Assembly: GCF_001904745.1 (NCBI RefSeq) | Contig: NZ_MRCD01000020.1 | Location: forward strand, 39,477-103,476 | Direction: 5' to 3' | From: Calothrix sp. HK-06 | GTDB lineage: Bacteria > Cyanobacteriota > Cyanobacteriia > Cyanobacteriales > Nostocaceae | Length of the DNA stretch: 64,000 bases | Shown: positions 1 to 7,704 of the stretch, in pieces | How positions within the stretch are numbered: the stretch's first letter is position 1 | Layout: every line of letters begins with the position of its first letter | Notes under the pieces: generated by a model | What the model saw: only the letters and a program-made list of their open reading frames with translations | The model's database searches: none | What the model was told of the DNA's origin: nothing | Position numbers and translations under genes: made by a program

Positions 1-131
1 GGGGCAGGCACCTGAGCTATTTTTAAATTACCTGCTGCTACTGGTTGCTGTATTACGTTGTATGCTGTCAGCGAGAGCGTAATTATGGCAGCAATTCTGG
101 CTACTTGGATGTGGAAATTTTTATCGAGCAT
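1..131 (-). CDS. Start of an exported protein (partial, runs off the left edge)
   Basis: The minus strand opens with an ATG at 131 and stays open for 43 codons to the window edge. The visible N-terminus has a short polar start (MLDKNF), a hydrophobic core (ARIAAIITLSLTAY) and then small and polar residues with an AAG junction, which is a convincing Sec-type signal peptide. The mature part lies outside the window, so no function can be given. No clear Shine-Dalgarno sequence precedes the ATG. The frame, signal-peptide character and lack of stops support a real gene. Confidence 0.55.
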   Translation of the reverse strand, partial: MLDKNFHIQVARIAAIITLSLTAYNVIQQPVAAGNLKIAQVPA

Positions 132-155
132 TTATTTGTTTGTTTCTAGATGTAT

Positions 156-203
156 GGTAGGCATTGCCCACCTTACTACTGGGTAAGTTGGGCGTTGCCC
201 AAC
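156..203. repeat. Pair of GGGC-GCCC palindromic repeat units
   Basis: Two near-palindromes lie side by side between two minus-strand genes: one built on TAGGCATTGCCCA (156-172) and one on TTGGGCGTTGCCCAA (187-203). Related units recur near 13600, 18630, 39110 and 49534. They look like members of a dispersed intergenic repeat family. They could also form hairpins that end the S4-protein transcript. Confidence 0.5.
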
Positions 204-983
204 CTACACGTACCTCGTTAACTGTACGCGGTACCTATCTTTTTTTGTTACCGCAATTTCACCTATTTCTAGGCGCCCTTTGCCACGTATAGAAACTAAA
301 TCACCTGTTTTAAGTTGTGCGGAAGGACTAGTGGTGTCTTTCCAATTTACGCGAACGTCACCTGAATCAATAAATTCAACCATTTTGCTGCGTGACATTC
401 CAAACCCTGCTGATGCAACTGCATCTAGTCGCAGTGATGCTTCGACGGTGGTAAGTTCTTTTTTCTTTGGTTCGCGAATTTTTAATTCACTTAATTCTAT
501 ACGTCGAGTATTAACTGGTACTGAACGTACTTGTTTAAGGTGTGTTTCTAAATAGTCTCCTAATTCAGGCACTACAATTACCTGGGCGCCTCGTTCTCCT
601 AAAACAATCACGTCACCTGTTTTGTCGCGCACTATACCACAACCTAGCATGGCACCGAGAAAATCTCTGTGTGTTGCAGTATCGAATAAAAAATTACCTG
701 CAATATCAAGCGCAACGAGTTCTACTTGTGACTCGTCTAAGGGAAGTTCGGAACGTGCTATAGCAACCCTAGTACGTTCTGCTTGTGGATACCCACCCCA
801 GGCAACTAAATGAATTTCTGTAAGACGACTAAAAGACCTTTGAACTTCTGCCAACTCTGGAGGTGAAAGAAAATCTGTCATCACAACTTCCCAAGTTTTA
901 ATGGCTTTTTCCGCTTGGTCGATGACACGGGCAACTTCATCTCTATTTTCAACACCCTTCAAAAGTTCTTCTCGTGGCAGCAT
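204..983 (-). CDS. Photosystem II S4-domain protein
   Basis: This 259-residue protein matches the cyanobacterial and plastid photosystem II S4-domain family, relatives of the YlmH RNA-binding proteins. The first 170 residues form the family-specific region, including a GCGIVRDKTGDVIVLGERGAQ stretch split here as GCGIVRDKTGD and VIVLGERGAQ. Residues about 182-245 are the S4 RNA-binding fold, with the SRSKMVEFIDSGDVRVNWK pattern and a K/R-rich surface. Family members are linked to photosystem II assembly, but the molecular role is poorly defined, so that function is by family membership. The ATG at 983 gives the usual family length. The gene is on the same strand as its three neighbours downstream of position 1000. 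Confidence 0.85.
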   Translation of the reverse strand: MLPREELLKGVENRDEVARVIDQAEKAIKTWEVVMTDFLSPPELAEVQRSFSRLTEIHLVAWGGYPQAERTRVAIARSELPLDESQVELVALDIAGNFLFDTATHRDFLGAMLGCGIVRDKTGDVIVLGERGAQVIVVPELGDYLETHLKQVRSVPVNTRRIELSELKIREPKKKELTTVEASLRLDAVASAGFGMSRSKMVEFIDSGDVRVNWKDTTSPSAQLKTGDLVSIRGKGRLEIGEIAVTKKDRYRVQLTRYV

Positions 984-1006
984 GTGGATAAATAATGATA
1001 TTTCTA

Positions 1007-1555
1007 CTAGCTATTTCTTGATTCTAACGTCAACTCCCACTTATATACCTCTAACCCAGGTGTATCTGTCCCTTTCATTTTTTCTACATTCTGCATTCCT
1101 AATTTTTCTAATACCCGAATTGAGGCAGCATTATTTGTAGGAGTATATGCAATAATTTCCTTTGCTGCTAGTTGCGTAAAAGCAAAGTCTATAAGCGCTT
1201 CCACTGCTTCGGTCGCGTAACCTTCGTTACGATAAGCAGCTAAAATTTCGTAACCTATTTCTAACGTCTCGTTGTCTGACTTTCCCCCAAACCCTAAATC
1301 TCCAATTAACGTAGAATCATCGGTACGAATTATTAACCATACTCCATACCCCAATTGTGAAGGGTCAGATTTTAGTAGATCTATATACTTCGGTAAGAAA
1401 GCTTGAACTTCTGTGTTGTACCAATCGTCTGGTATATAAGCAGTTAAAAGTTTTTCTAGCAAAGGTTTGTTTTTTGCTAGAGTAGCTTGAGCTACTTCCA
1501 ATGAACAAGGTAGTAACTCAAGACGCTGTGTATCGATGTATAAAATTTGTTCCAT
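1007..1555 (-). CDS. GNAT-family N-acetyltransferase (RimJ/RimL type)
   Basis: This 182-residue protein has the layout of the RimJ/RimL branch of GNAT enzymes, which transfer acetyl from acetyl-CoA to an amine. The N-terminus has the TQRLELLPC strand that begins this fold. Residues about 110-125 (AAYRNEGYATEAVEAL) form the acetyl-CoA pyrophosphate-binding segment, and NNAASIRVLEKLGMQ near 145-160 is the typical C-terminal motif. The substrate cannot be read from sequence. It ends 23 bases before the PSII S4 gene and follows the next gene by 9 bases, so co-transcription is likely. Confidence 0.82.
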   Translation of the reverse strand: MEQILYIDTQRLELLPCSLEVAQATLAKNKPLLEKLLTAYIPDDWYNTEVQAFLPKYIDLLKSDPSQLGYGVWLIIRTDDSTLIGDLGFGGKSDNETLEIGYEILAAYRNEGYATEAVEALIDFAFTQLAAKEIIAYTPTNNAASIRVLEKLGMQNVEKMKGTDTPGLEVYKWELTLESRNS

Positions 1556-1564
1556 CTAAAATTA

Positions 1565-2071
1565 TTAAACAGTTGATGTATCAGCATAACCCTGAAGATT
1601 CTCCGGGTCAAACCGACGTAATATCCTAGTTGCTTCGCGGGTTTGACTTTCTTGACCTTGAACTACAACTAGGTATTTTCCAGCATCAAGACGATTACGA
1701 TATGGTAATGCATCACCACTACCTGTAATCATCCCGACTCCTCCTCCTACAAAGATACTACCTAATGCGCCACTAGCAGCACCTAGAAGTCCTCCGATAA
1801 GTTGATTACCAATTCTACCAGCCCAAGCAAAAGTATCTAAACCAGTAACTAAGTTAAATGTAGCACCAGCAAAAAAACCGAATGGTATCAACCATATCGC
1901 CATAAACTTTGTTTGCTTCACCGCTTGCTCTTTAGGGTCAATTAAGCCAAACTCATCAGCAGTTTTGTAACCCCTACCTAGGATAGTACTATTTATACCT
2001 TCTTTTTCTAATTCTAGGTAAGCAGCTTCGGCTTGAAAACGGTCGGCTAATACAGCAACTAGGTAATTCAT
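1565..2071 (-). CDS. Conserved membrane protein with glycine-zipper-like segments
   Basis: The 168-residue protein starts with a small alpha/beta-like segment (NYLVAVLADRFQAEAAYLEL). Two hydrophobic stretches follow near residues 60-80 and 90-125; the second is very rich in Gly and Ala (GGLLGAASGALGSIFVGGG), as in glycine-zipper membrane segments. A short C-terminal alpha/beta part ends the protein. The beginning and end resemble the two halves of a ferredoxin-like fold flanking a membrane hairpin, as in general-stress YflT-like proteins, but that comparison is loose. No enzyme motif is visible. It sits 9 bases upstream of the acetyltransferase and is probably in the same transcript. Confidence 0.65.
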   Translation of the reverse strand: MNYLVAVLADRFQAEAAYLELEKEGINSTILGRGYKTADEFGLIDPKEQAVKQTKFMAIWLIPFGFFAGATFNLVTGLDTFAWAGRIGNQLIGGLLGAASGALGSIFVGGGVGMITGSGDALPYRNRLDAGKYLVVVQGQESQTREATRILRRFDPENLQGYADTSTV

Positions 2072-2174
2072 TGATTATAAAATTCGTTGTTTAATCAGAT
2101 TTGCTCTCATTTTAATAGCGTAGCAGCCTGAGAAACATCAAATGAATACCAAATAAACTGTAATCGATATGACT

Positions 2175-2552
2175 TCACTTTAATGAATCAAATGGTTCAC
2201 AGAAATTATCGATGCCTTGCTTCATAACGTACATTAGAACAGGCGCCGCCAAAATGCTAGGGAATGTGGGCATAGTTCTAATATGTTGCATCATCTCTTG
2301 AATAGAACCATCTTGTAAGTTGCTACGAAATTCTTGCTGGCAAATCACAGCACGCCATTTTCTAGCTAATGCGTCTAACCATTCCGAGTTAGCACGCTCA
2401 GGTTGTTGTCCAACACGAATTGCCAGCGTCATCGCAGCATCTTCCAAATCTCCCTCACAGTCCTCGATAGCGTCGAGTGCTTTTAACGCAAGGGGGTCTT
2501 CTGAAAGTTGCGAGCGAAATTGAGCTATTTCTTTTAATGTAACTGTTGTCAT
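2175..2552 (-). CDS. Conserved hypothetical protein, mostly helical
   Basis: A soluble protein of about 125 residues with no motif I recognise. I prefer the ATG at 2552 (MTTVTLKEIAQF) over the one at 2570, because the extra six residues (MLIKNR) look like leader sequence. The chain is acidic and helical, with a DAIEDCEGDLEDAAM segment and conserved-looking Trp residues (SEWLDALARKW). It reads in the same direction as the genes around it and is separated from the upstream TolC-like gene by the 28-base palindrome at 2651. Composition and codon use resemble its neighbours, so it is likely a real gene of unknown function. Confidence 0.6.
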   Translation of the reverse strand: MTTVTLKEIAQFRSQLSEDPLALKALDAIEDCEGDLEDAAMTLAIRVGQQPERANSEWLDALARKWRAVICQQEFRSNLQDGSIQEMMQHIRTMPTFPSILAAPVLMYVMKQGIDNFCEPFDSLK

Positions 2553-2650
2553 GCGGTTTTTGATGAGCAAAGTAGCTACGATTCAGCTATGTTATGAGCT
2601 TTTTCATCAATTGTAAAATTTTCCACCGATTTTTAGATCAAATTACAAAT

Positions 2651-2678
2651 GTAGAGACGTTACATGTAACGTCTCTAC
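2651..2678. repeat. Perfect 28-base palindrome
   Basis: Two 14-base arms (GTAGAGACGTTACA and its exact complement) abut with no loop. It lies between the TolC-like gene and the next minus-strand gene and may act as a hairpin terminator. Diverged copies with the same length occur at 15372-15399, 49465-49492 and about 62489-62516, so it belongs to a dispersed family. Confidence 0.8.
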
Positions 2679-2704
2679 AATTTGGGAATAATTGTCTTGT
2701 TTCG

Positions 2705-4708
2705 TTAGCGCACACCTCTGGCCGTAACAGCACGCTGTATAGTCGCTAAAGCACGGTTATAACTCAAAATTGCTGTGACTCTATTACCTTCAGATTGTGT
2801 AAGTCGGTTTTGAGCATTAATTACGTCGGTTTGCGTCCCAACTCCTGCTTGGAAACGTAAACGTGCCAGTCGCAGTGCTTCGCGAGCTTGTTCAAGCGCT
2901 GTATTTGCTGTTTGAATATTTTCTAGGTTTGATTGCAATTGCAAAAAAGCCTGTTCAACTTGGAACCTAATTTGATTACGTTGTTCGGCAAATTGTGTTT
3001 CTGCAATACTAATAGCTCTTTCTGCTTGTGATGCACGAGCGCGCGCGGCGCCTCCTTCAAATAAGCTAATACTAGCTTGCACTCCCACAGAATAACCATC
3101 AACGACAGATATTTGGTCTTGAAATTGGTCAAGCAAGTTGTATTGAGCAACTAAACTAATTTGTGGTCCAAGTGCAGAAAGTGCCTGTCGTCTTTGCTGT
3201 TCACCAATATTACGTTGAGCTAGTTGCTGTTGTAATTCCGGTCGATTTTGCAGTGCTTGCACAATGCTTGTTTCGAGTGTTTGGTTCCACAAACCAGCAA
3301 TTGCTACAGGGTCAGCAGCACTCAAATTGACTGATTGCGGTACGCTTAATGTTGCTGCTAACTGTCGCTGTGCAATTTGCTGTTGCGAAATGGCATTTGT
3401 TAGCTGTTGTTGTGAGTTGGCTAAGTCTACTTGGAATTGTAGTACATCAAAACGAGTCCCGACTCCAGCCCGTTCAAGTGCGAGCGCGTCGCGTAAAGAT
3501 GCTTGTGCGTTTACTACTGCCGACTGGTTAATTCGTACACTTTCGTCTGCTTGTTGCAAATCGTAATATTGATTTGTAACGTTAAGACGAATTGTTTCTG
3601 ATTGAACTTCCAGGTTAAACTCGTCTGACCTTAGCTGTTCTTCTGCTTGCCGAATAGTAGCTTGGCGCCTTCCCGATGTGTAAAGGTCATAATTAAATTG
3701 AGCATTACCTGAAAATCCTGTACTTTCTTGGGCGCCTTGAATTTGGTCAGCTAAAGCTGGGTTTTCCCGAATTTGCGCTTCCGAACCTAATTTACTCGAT
3801 GCTGAACGCTGACGAGTTACACTCGCATTCAAACCCAAGGTTGGAAATAACGCTGCTTGTGCTTCCCTAACAGCAGCTTGACTGCGTTGAACCTGAAGTA
3901 TTGCTATTTGTAACTGCTGGTTATTACGACGTGCAGCTTCTAATGCTTGATTTAATGTAATCGGTTGCGTTCCTTCTAACCGAACTTCTTCGGGTCTTGT
4001 TGGAAATTGCAGCGGATTTGGGTTTGCATTCAGGTAGCTAGGAATTTCTCCTGTTCCACCTGATGGAACTATTAGAGTTGGTGTTGCTGGTCTTGGTGGT
4101 GGCACATTTTGTTGCCTGTTTTGGGCAATTTGATTCTGTACTGGTGTTGGTGTTTCTATTAGTGCCTTGGCGCCTAGTTTTTTTGACGGTGCTTGTGCTA
4201 CTGTCATAATTTCACTAGTTGCATCTTTCTTTTGAACTAAATCCTTAATGTTTAGATTTAAGATATCTAAATTATTTAAGGTTAATTCTTTTGGCTTCTC
4301 ATCATAAAATTCCACTAATGTCAATAGCAAATTCGCATGACTTTCTATGGTTGATTTTGCTATTAAGTTTTTGCTAGTTGCTTCAATCCAAGGAATGCCA
4401 TTTGAGGCAATCAACTGGCTTGATATTGTGCTGCTAGCATTGTTTACAGCACGTATTTCGTCAAACTGAAATGGCGCCTGTAAATTAATAGTTTTTGTAA
4501 CGAATGTATTGTCAAATACAATTTGCGGGTGCAAAATGTTGGATTTGAATACAGGTGTAGAATCGAAAATGTTAATCCCAGAGGCAACCAATGTAGGTTC
4601 ACCTATTTTTACAGTATTGGCATAGCTCGGATGAGAAGCTAACACTGCTAATGTTACTCCGGGCAATAAGCTATAAAATAGTTCTTTTCCGTTCACCGCG
4701 TCCCTCAC
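2705..4708 (-). CDS. TolC-family outer-membrane efflux protein
   Basis: This 667-residue protein is a TolC-type outer-membrane channel, the exit duct for tripartite exporters. Residues 1-30 are a signal peptide (LLPGVTLAVLASHPSYA). Residues about 31-240 are a variable, Pro/Thr/Asn/Gln-rich region, which makes the protein longer than the 450-500 residues of classical TolC. Two OEP repeats follow at about 250-445 and 470-660, rich in Gln, Ala and Leu with long amphipathic helices and ending in NAQNRLTQSEGNRVTA. It starts 60 bases after kaiC on the same strand, so it may be read from the kai transcript. It is a candidate partner for the DevBCA-type exporter at 54.9-58.3 kb (inference). Confidence 0.85.
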   Translation of the reverse strand: MRDAVNGKELFYSLLPGVTLAVLASHPSYANTVKIGEPTLVASGINIFDSTPVFKSNILHPQIVFDNTFVTKTINLQAPFQFDEIRAVNNASSTISSQLIASNGIPWIEATSKNLIAKSTIESHANLLLTLVEFYDEKPKELTLNNLDILNLNIKDLVQKKDATSEIMTVAQAPSKKLGAKALIETPTPVQNQIAQNRQQNVPPPRPATPTLIVPSGGTGEIPSYLNANPNPLQFPTRPEEVRLEGTQPITLNQALEAARRNNQQLQIAILQVQRSQAAVREAQAALFPTLGLNASVTRQRSASSKLGSEAQIRENPALADQIQGAQESTGFSGNAQFNYDLYTSGRRQATIRQAEEQLRSDEFNLEVQSETIRLNVTNQYYDLQQADESVRINQSAVVNAQASLRDALALERAGVGTRFDVLQFQVDLANSQQQLTNAISQQQIAQRQLAATLSVPQSVNLSAADPVAIAGLWNQTLETSIVQALQNRPELQQQLAQRNIGEQQRRQALSALGPQISLVAQYNLLDQFQDQISVVDGYSVGVQASISLFEGGAARARASQAERAISIAETQFAEQRNQIRFQVEQAFLQLQSNLENIQTANTALEQAREALRLARLRFQAGVGTQTDVINAQNRLTQSEGNRVTAILSYNRALATIQRAVTARGVR

Positions 4709-4768
4709 ACAAAAAATGACATCGGCTTAAACCGTTTCCCACGCATAGAAATATAACACGATAATAGC

Positions 4769-6331
4769 TTAAGTATCAGGGCTTTCTTTTGGTTGAAATC
4801 CTCTAACGATGCGCGATAATTCTGCCTTTTCATCCGAGACAACCCTAGAAGGAGAACCGCTGACGATTCGCTCGTAATTGCGGAAAGAGTCTTTAATATC
4901 AGGTCCATCAGCAGTAATGTTGTATTCACGAATACCTTTATCATGCCAAGACCCGCGCATTTTGAATACATTAATTGCACGTGCCATCTCGCCCCGAATC
5001 TCAACGTACTGCAACATTAAGATTGTGTCGGTAATTGTTGATATATGTGAATCGGTAATGGAGTGCGACCCCATAAACTGGTCGGTTGTATTCGTGAAGA
5101 AACCTGTAATTTCTTCTTGTTTTGCATAACCTGTTACACCAATTACAAATTGTCGGAAAGTATTATTTGTAACTCCTCTTGCCAAAGCGGAAAGTGAGTC
5201 AATCGCAATTCGCGCTGGTTTAAATTCTGCAATTTCTGATTTTATTATTTGTAAATGGTCTTCCAAACCTGTAGATTCAGGATAAGTACAAATAATTTTC
5301 AATAATCCTCGTCGCTCTAATTCTTCAAAGTCAATACCCCATGAGGAAGCATTTCTTGACAACTGCGCGCGCGATTCTTCATAAGCAAATAATATTGCTC
5401 GTTCACCGTTGTTACAAGCTTCTTGTATAAATTGGCTCACTAGTAATGTTTTTCCTGTACCAGTGGCGCCTGTTGCTAAAATAATTGAATCTTTGAAAAA
5501 ACCACCACCACACATCTGATCTAAAGTTTTGACACCAGAAGAAACACGCACGTTCGAGGAACGCTGTGTCAAGCGCATTGCTCCCAAAGGAAAGATATTA
5601 ACACCATCGTTAGTAATTGTAAAAGGGTATTCTCCTTTCATATGCGTAGTCCCACGCAGTTTAAGGATTTCTATCGTCCGGCGCCGACGTTCCCCTTCTA
5701 ATACGTTACGCACAATTACCACGTTATCAGAAACAAACTCTTCAACTCCAAAAGACGCAACCGGGCCGTATTCCTCACCACGCTCTGTAGTAATAATTGT
5801 TGTCACGTTGAGCAACTTTAAACGTGCTACTAAACGAAAAATTTCTCGACGAACAACTCCGACAGCTTCATACTGCTGAAAAACTGCCGTAATTGAATCG
5901 ATAGATACCCGTCGCGCTTTATACTTACGAATTGCGTACTGCAATCGCTCAATCAGCGCACTCAAGTCAAAATTACCTACAATGTCTTGTCCTTCAGGGT
6001 CAGGAGATGCGTCGAGTATAAACAACTTTCCCTCTTCGATTAGACGTTGTAAATCCCAACCAAATATATAAGCATTCTTTATAATATCGCTCGGTGACTC
6101 CTCAAAAGTGACAAAAACACCTGGTTCATTAAAAAAATGAATCCCATTGAATAAAAACTGGAGAGAGAATAATGTCTTGCCAGTTCCAGATGTACCGCTG
6201 AAAAGGGTAGTTCTACCAATGGGTAATCCCCCATGACTAATGTCGTCGAACCCCTCTATCATCGTGCGTATTTTATCTACACCTCCAATTTTAGGTGTGT
6301 TTTTTTGCCCTGGCAGGTCGTTATCACTCAT
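4769..6331 (-). CDS. kaiC: Circadian clock protein KaiC
   Basis: KaiC is the hexameric autokinase, phosphatase and ATPase at the centre of the cyanobacterial clock. Two RecA-like domains are clear. CI has Walker A GTSGTGKT near residue 47 and the catalytic Glu pair in VTFEESP. CII has GATGTGKT and AYEESR. The autophosphorylation pair lies in ITDSHISTITD and corresponds to Ser431/Thr432, because the N-terminus aligns without offset to the Synechococcus protein. The C-terminal A-loop and tail (DEKAELSRIVRG) that bind KaiA are present. The length of 520 residues is normal. It follows kaiB by 59 bases, consistent with a kaiBC transcript, and all catalytic features look intact. Confidence 0.98.
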   Translation of the reverse strand: MSDNDLPGQKNTPKIGGVDKIRTMIEGFDDISHGGLPIGRTTLFSGTSGTGKTLFSLQFLFNGIHFFNEPGVFVTFEESPSDIIKNAYIFGWDLQRLIEEGKLFILDASPDPEGQDIVGNFDLSALIERLQYAIRKYKARRVSIDSITAVFQQYEAVGVVRREIFRLVARLKLLNVTTIITTERGEEYGPVASFGVEEFVSDNVVIVRNVLEGERRRRTIEILKLRGTTHMKGEYPFTITNDGVNIFPLGAMRLTQRSSNVRVSSGVKTLDQMCGGGFFKDSIILATGATGTGKTLLVSQFIQEACNNGERAILFAYEESRAQLSRNASSWGIDFEELERRGLLKIICTYPESTGLEDHLQIIKSEIAEFKPARIAIDSLSALARGVTNNTFRQFVIGVTGYAKQEEITGFFTNTTDQFMGSHSITDSHISTITDTILMLQYVEIRGEMARAINVFKMRGSWHDKGIREYNITADGPDIKDSFRNYERIVSGSPSRVVSDEKAELSRIVRGFQPKESPDT

Positions 6332-6390
6332 TTTTATGCCACTTTTTCTATGAACTCAGCTCGATATTGTATATTTTTATCTCTATTTTT

Positions 6391-6708
6391 CTATTCTTCA
6401 AATAAATCTTCTTCTTTTAGTTCTTCATACAGCAAATCTAACCCTATCAACACTCGTTCACGGTCTGACAAATCTCCTATAATTTTACGAACTGGTGGCG
6501 GCAAAATTTTTGATAAAGTCGGTGTCGCTAATATTTTGTCTTCTTCTGCTAACTGCGGATTTTTCATCACGTCTATGACTTTCAAAGCGTATATACCCTG
6601 AAACTCTTGCTCCAGTATGTTTTTGAGCGTTTTTAATGCCCGCACTGAGTTGGGTGTATTACCTGCTACATATAGCTTCAGGACGTAAGTTTTTCTGACT
6701 TTATTCAT
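6391..6708 (-). CDS. kaiB: Circadian clock protein KaiB
   Basis: KaiB is the thioredoxin-like, fold-switching protein that binds KaiC and sequesters KaiA during the night phase. The sequence [20 protein letters not shown] and the later [18 protein letters not shown] are hallmarks. I choose the ATG at 6708 ([12 protein letters not shown], 105 residues), the usual family start. A longer reading from 6753 would add 15 residues not seen in KaiB and would overlap the end of kaiA. The gene lies 11 bases after kaiA and 59 before kaiC in the canonical A-B-C order. Confidence 0.97.
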   Translation of the reverse strand: MNKVRKTYVLKLYVAGNTPNSVRALKTLKNILEQEFQGIYALKVIDVMKNPQLAEEDKILATPTLSKILPPPVRKIIGDLSDRERVLIGLDLLYEELKEEDLFEE

Positions 6709-6719
6709 ATAAGTATTGC

Positions 6720-7067
6720 TTACTTGGGTAGCGAACCTCGATACGCTTCGCACAAATGAGCAAGAATATCGATGAGTGTCAAGCGGTAATCAAGCAGTGC
6801 TTCATCGCTTCGCCCTTCTAATTTTAACTGTTTGGAAAACTCATCTATAAGTTCCATATGCATTTCAATAATTTGCGGCACAGGAATATTAGCACAAAAC
6901 AGCGCGTTAATAAATTTGTCTATCAAGTCTTGCAGTGTTTCCTCTTGAATAAAGTAATTAATCAGAATCACTCGATACTGTGATTTTAATTGCTCTAACG
7001 CTGCTCGCTGGTCGCCTATCGTCATTTGTGATAAGTGCTTGACGTTTGTTATCGGTTCTCCTATCAT
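6720..7067 (-). CDS. kaiA: Short circadian clock protein KaiA (C-terminal domain only)
   Basis: KaiA stimulates KaiC autophosphorylation by binding its C-terminal tail. The 115-residue protein has only the four-helix C-terminal domain ([52 protein letters not shown]). The N-terminal pseudo-receiver domain of the roughly 280-residue unicellular form is absent, as is known for filamentous Nostocales. The ATG at 7067 is used; an inner ATG at 7025 is also possible and closer to the domain boundary. Neither has a strong ribosome-binding site. The gene leads the kai cluster, so its promoter must lie in the 600-base stretch to its right. Confidence 0.93.
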   Translation of the reverse strand: MIGEPITNVKHLSQMTIGDQRAALEQLKSQYRVILINYFIQEETLQDLIDKFINALFCANIPVPQIIEMHMELIDEFSKQLKLEGRSDEALLDYRLTLIDILAHLCEAYRGSLPK

Positions 7068-7704
7068 GCTGTTTTTTTTGCGTAATATCTACCTAGGGGC
7101 AGATACATATCTATAAATCTAATGACTGTGGTTACTATAGGCGCCTCCCTAATTAGTTATTTTACTATTGACAAAAATCAAATAATGCCGCTGATATATA
7201 GTTAATTTCCACTCACAAGCGCGACTTTAATATCATTGACATCGTAAATAATCTGTAACATTGCTTCGCAATTTCACAAGTTGCTAAGACACTTGGACTC
7301 ATATAAAAAATGTCTCATTCTAAATCATTATAATTCCTAAAGGTTGTTATTGCTATTTTCAAGCCATAATTGTCATAGCAGTTGTTATTAGGAGTTCCTG
7401 CACGCCCAGTAATTTTTGTAACAATACATTACAGAACGCTTGCACAACTTCTGTACCATTGTTTGAGCAAACTTATCCGTCTTGTTTACAAGGGTGCCTT
7501 GTGTCAAATTTTAATAACCGTGTTATTGTAAACCTGTTTTACGCGCACATGTTTTACTTGTATAACTTAACCTAAATCTCTTTAAGTTTAAATTTTCGAC
7601 AAGCGTTTAAGCGTAGTCTTTCACACCGTTGGCATTTCAAGGACGCCGAGGGTGTTATTTGCAACAGTTTTAGCTTGCGAAATCAAAATGACGAGAGCAA
7701 AAAA
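7068..7704. promoter_or_regulatory. Divergent intergenic region between kaiA and a sensor kinase
   Basis: About 640 bases without a convincing gene separate kaiA (leftward) from the split hybrid kinase (rightward). It should carry the clock promoter and the kinase promoter. It contains AT-rich blocks, one GGCGCC near 7141, and a TTGACA-like hexamer near 7236. I cannot assign transcription starts, and I see no hairpin, tRNA or repeat strong enough to name. Confidence 0.4.

Noticed and set aside
4705..5004. A 99-codon minus-strand frame overlapping the end of kaiC
   Set aside because: It overlaps the highly conserved C-terminal coding part of kaiC in another frame and has no recognisable sequence.
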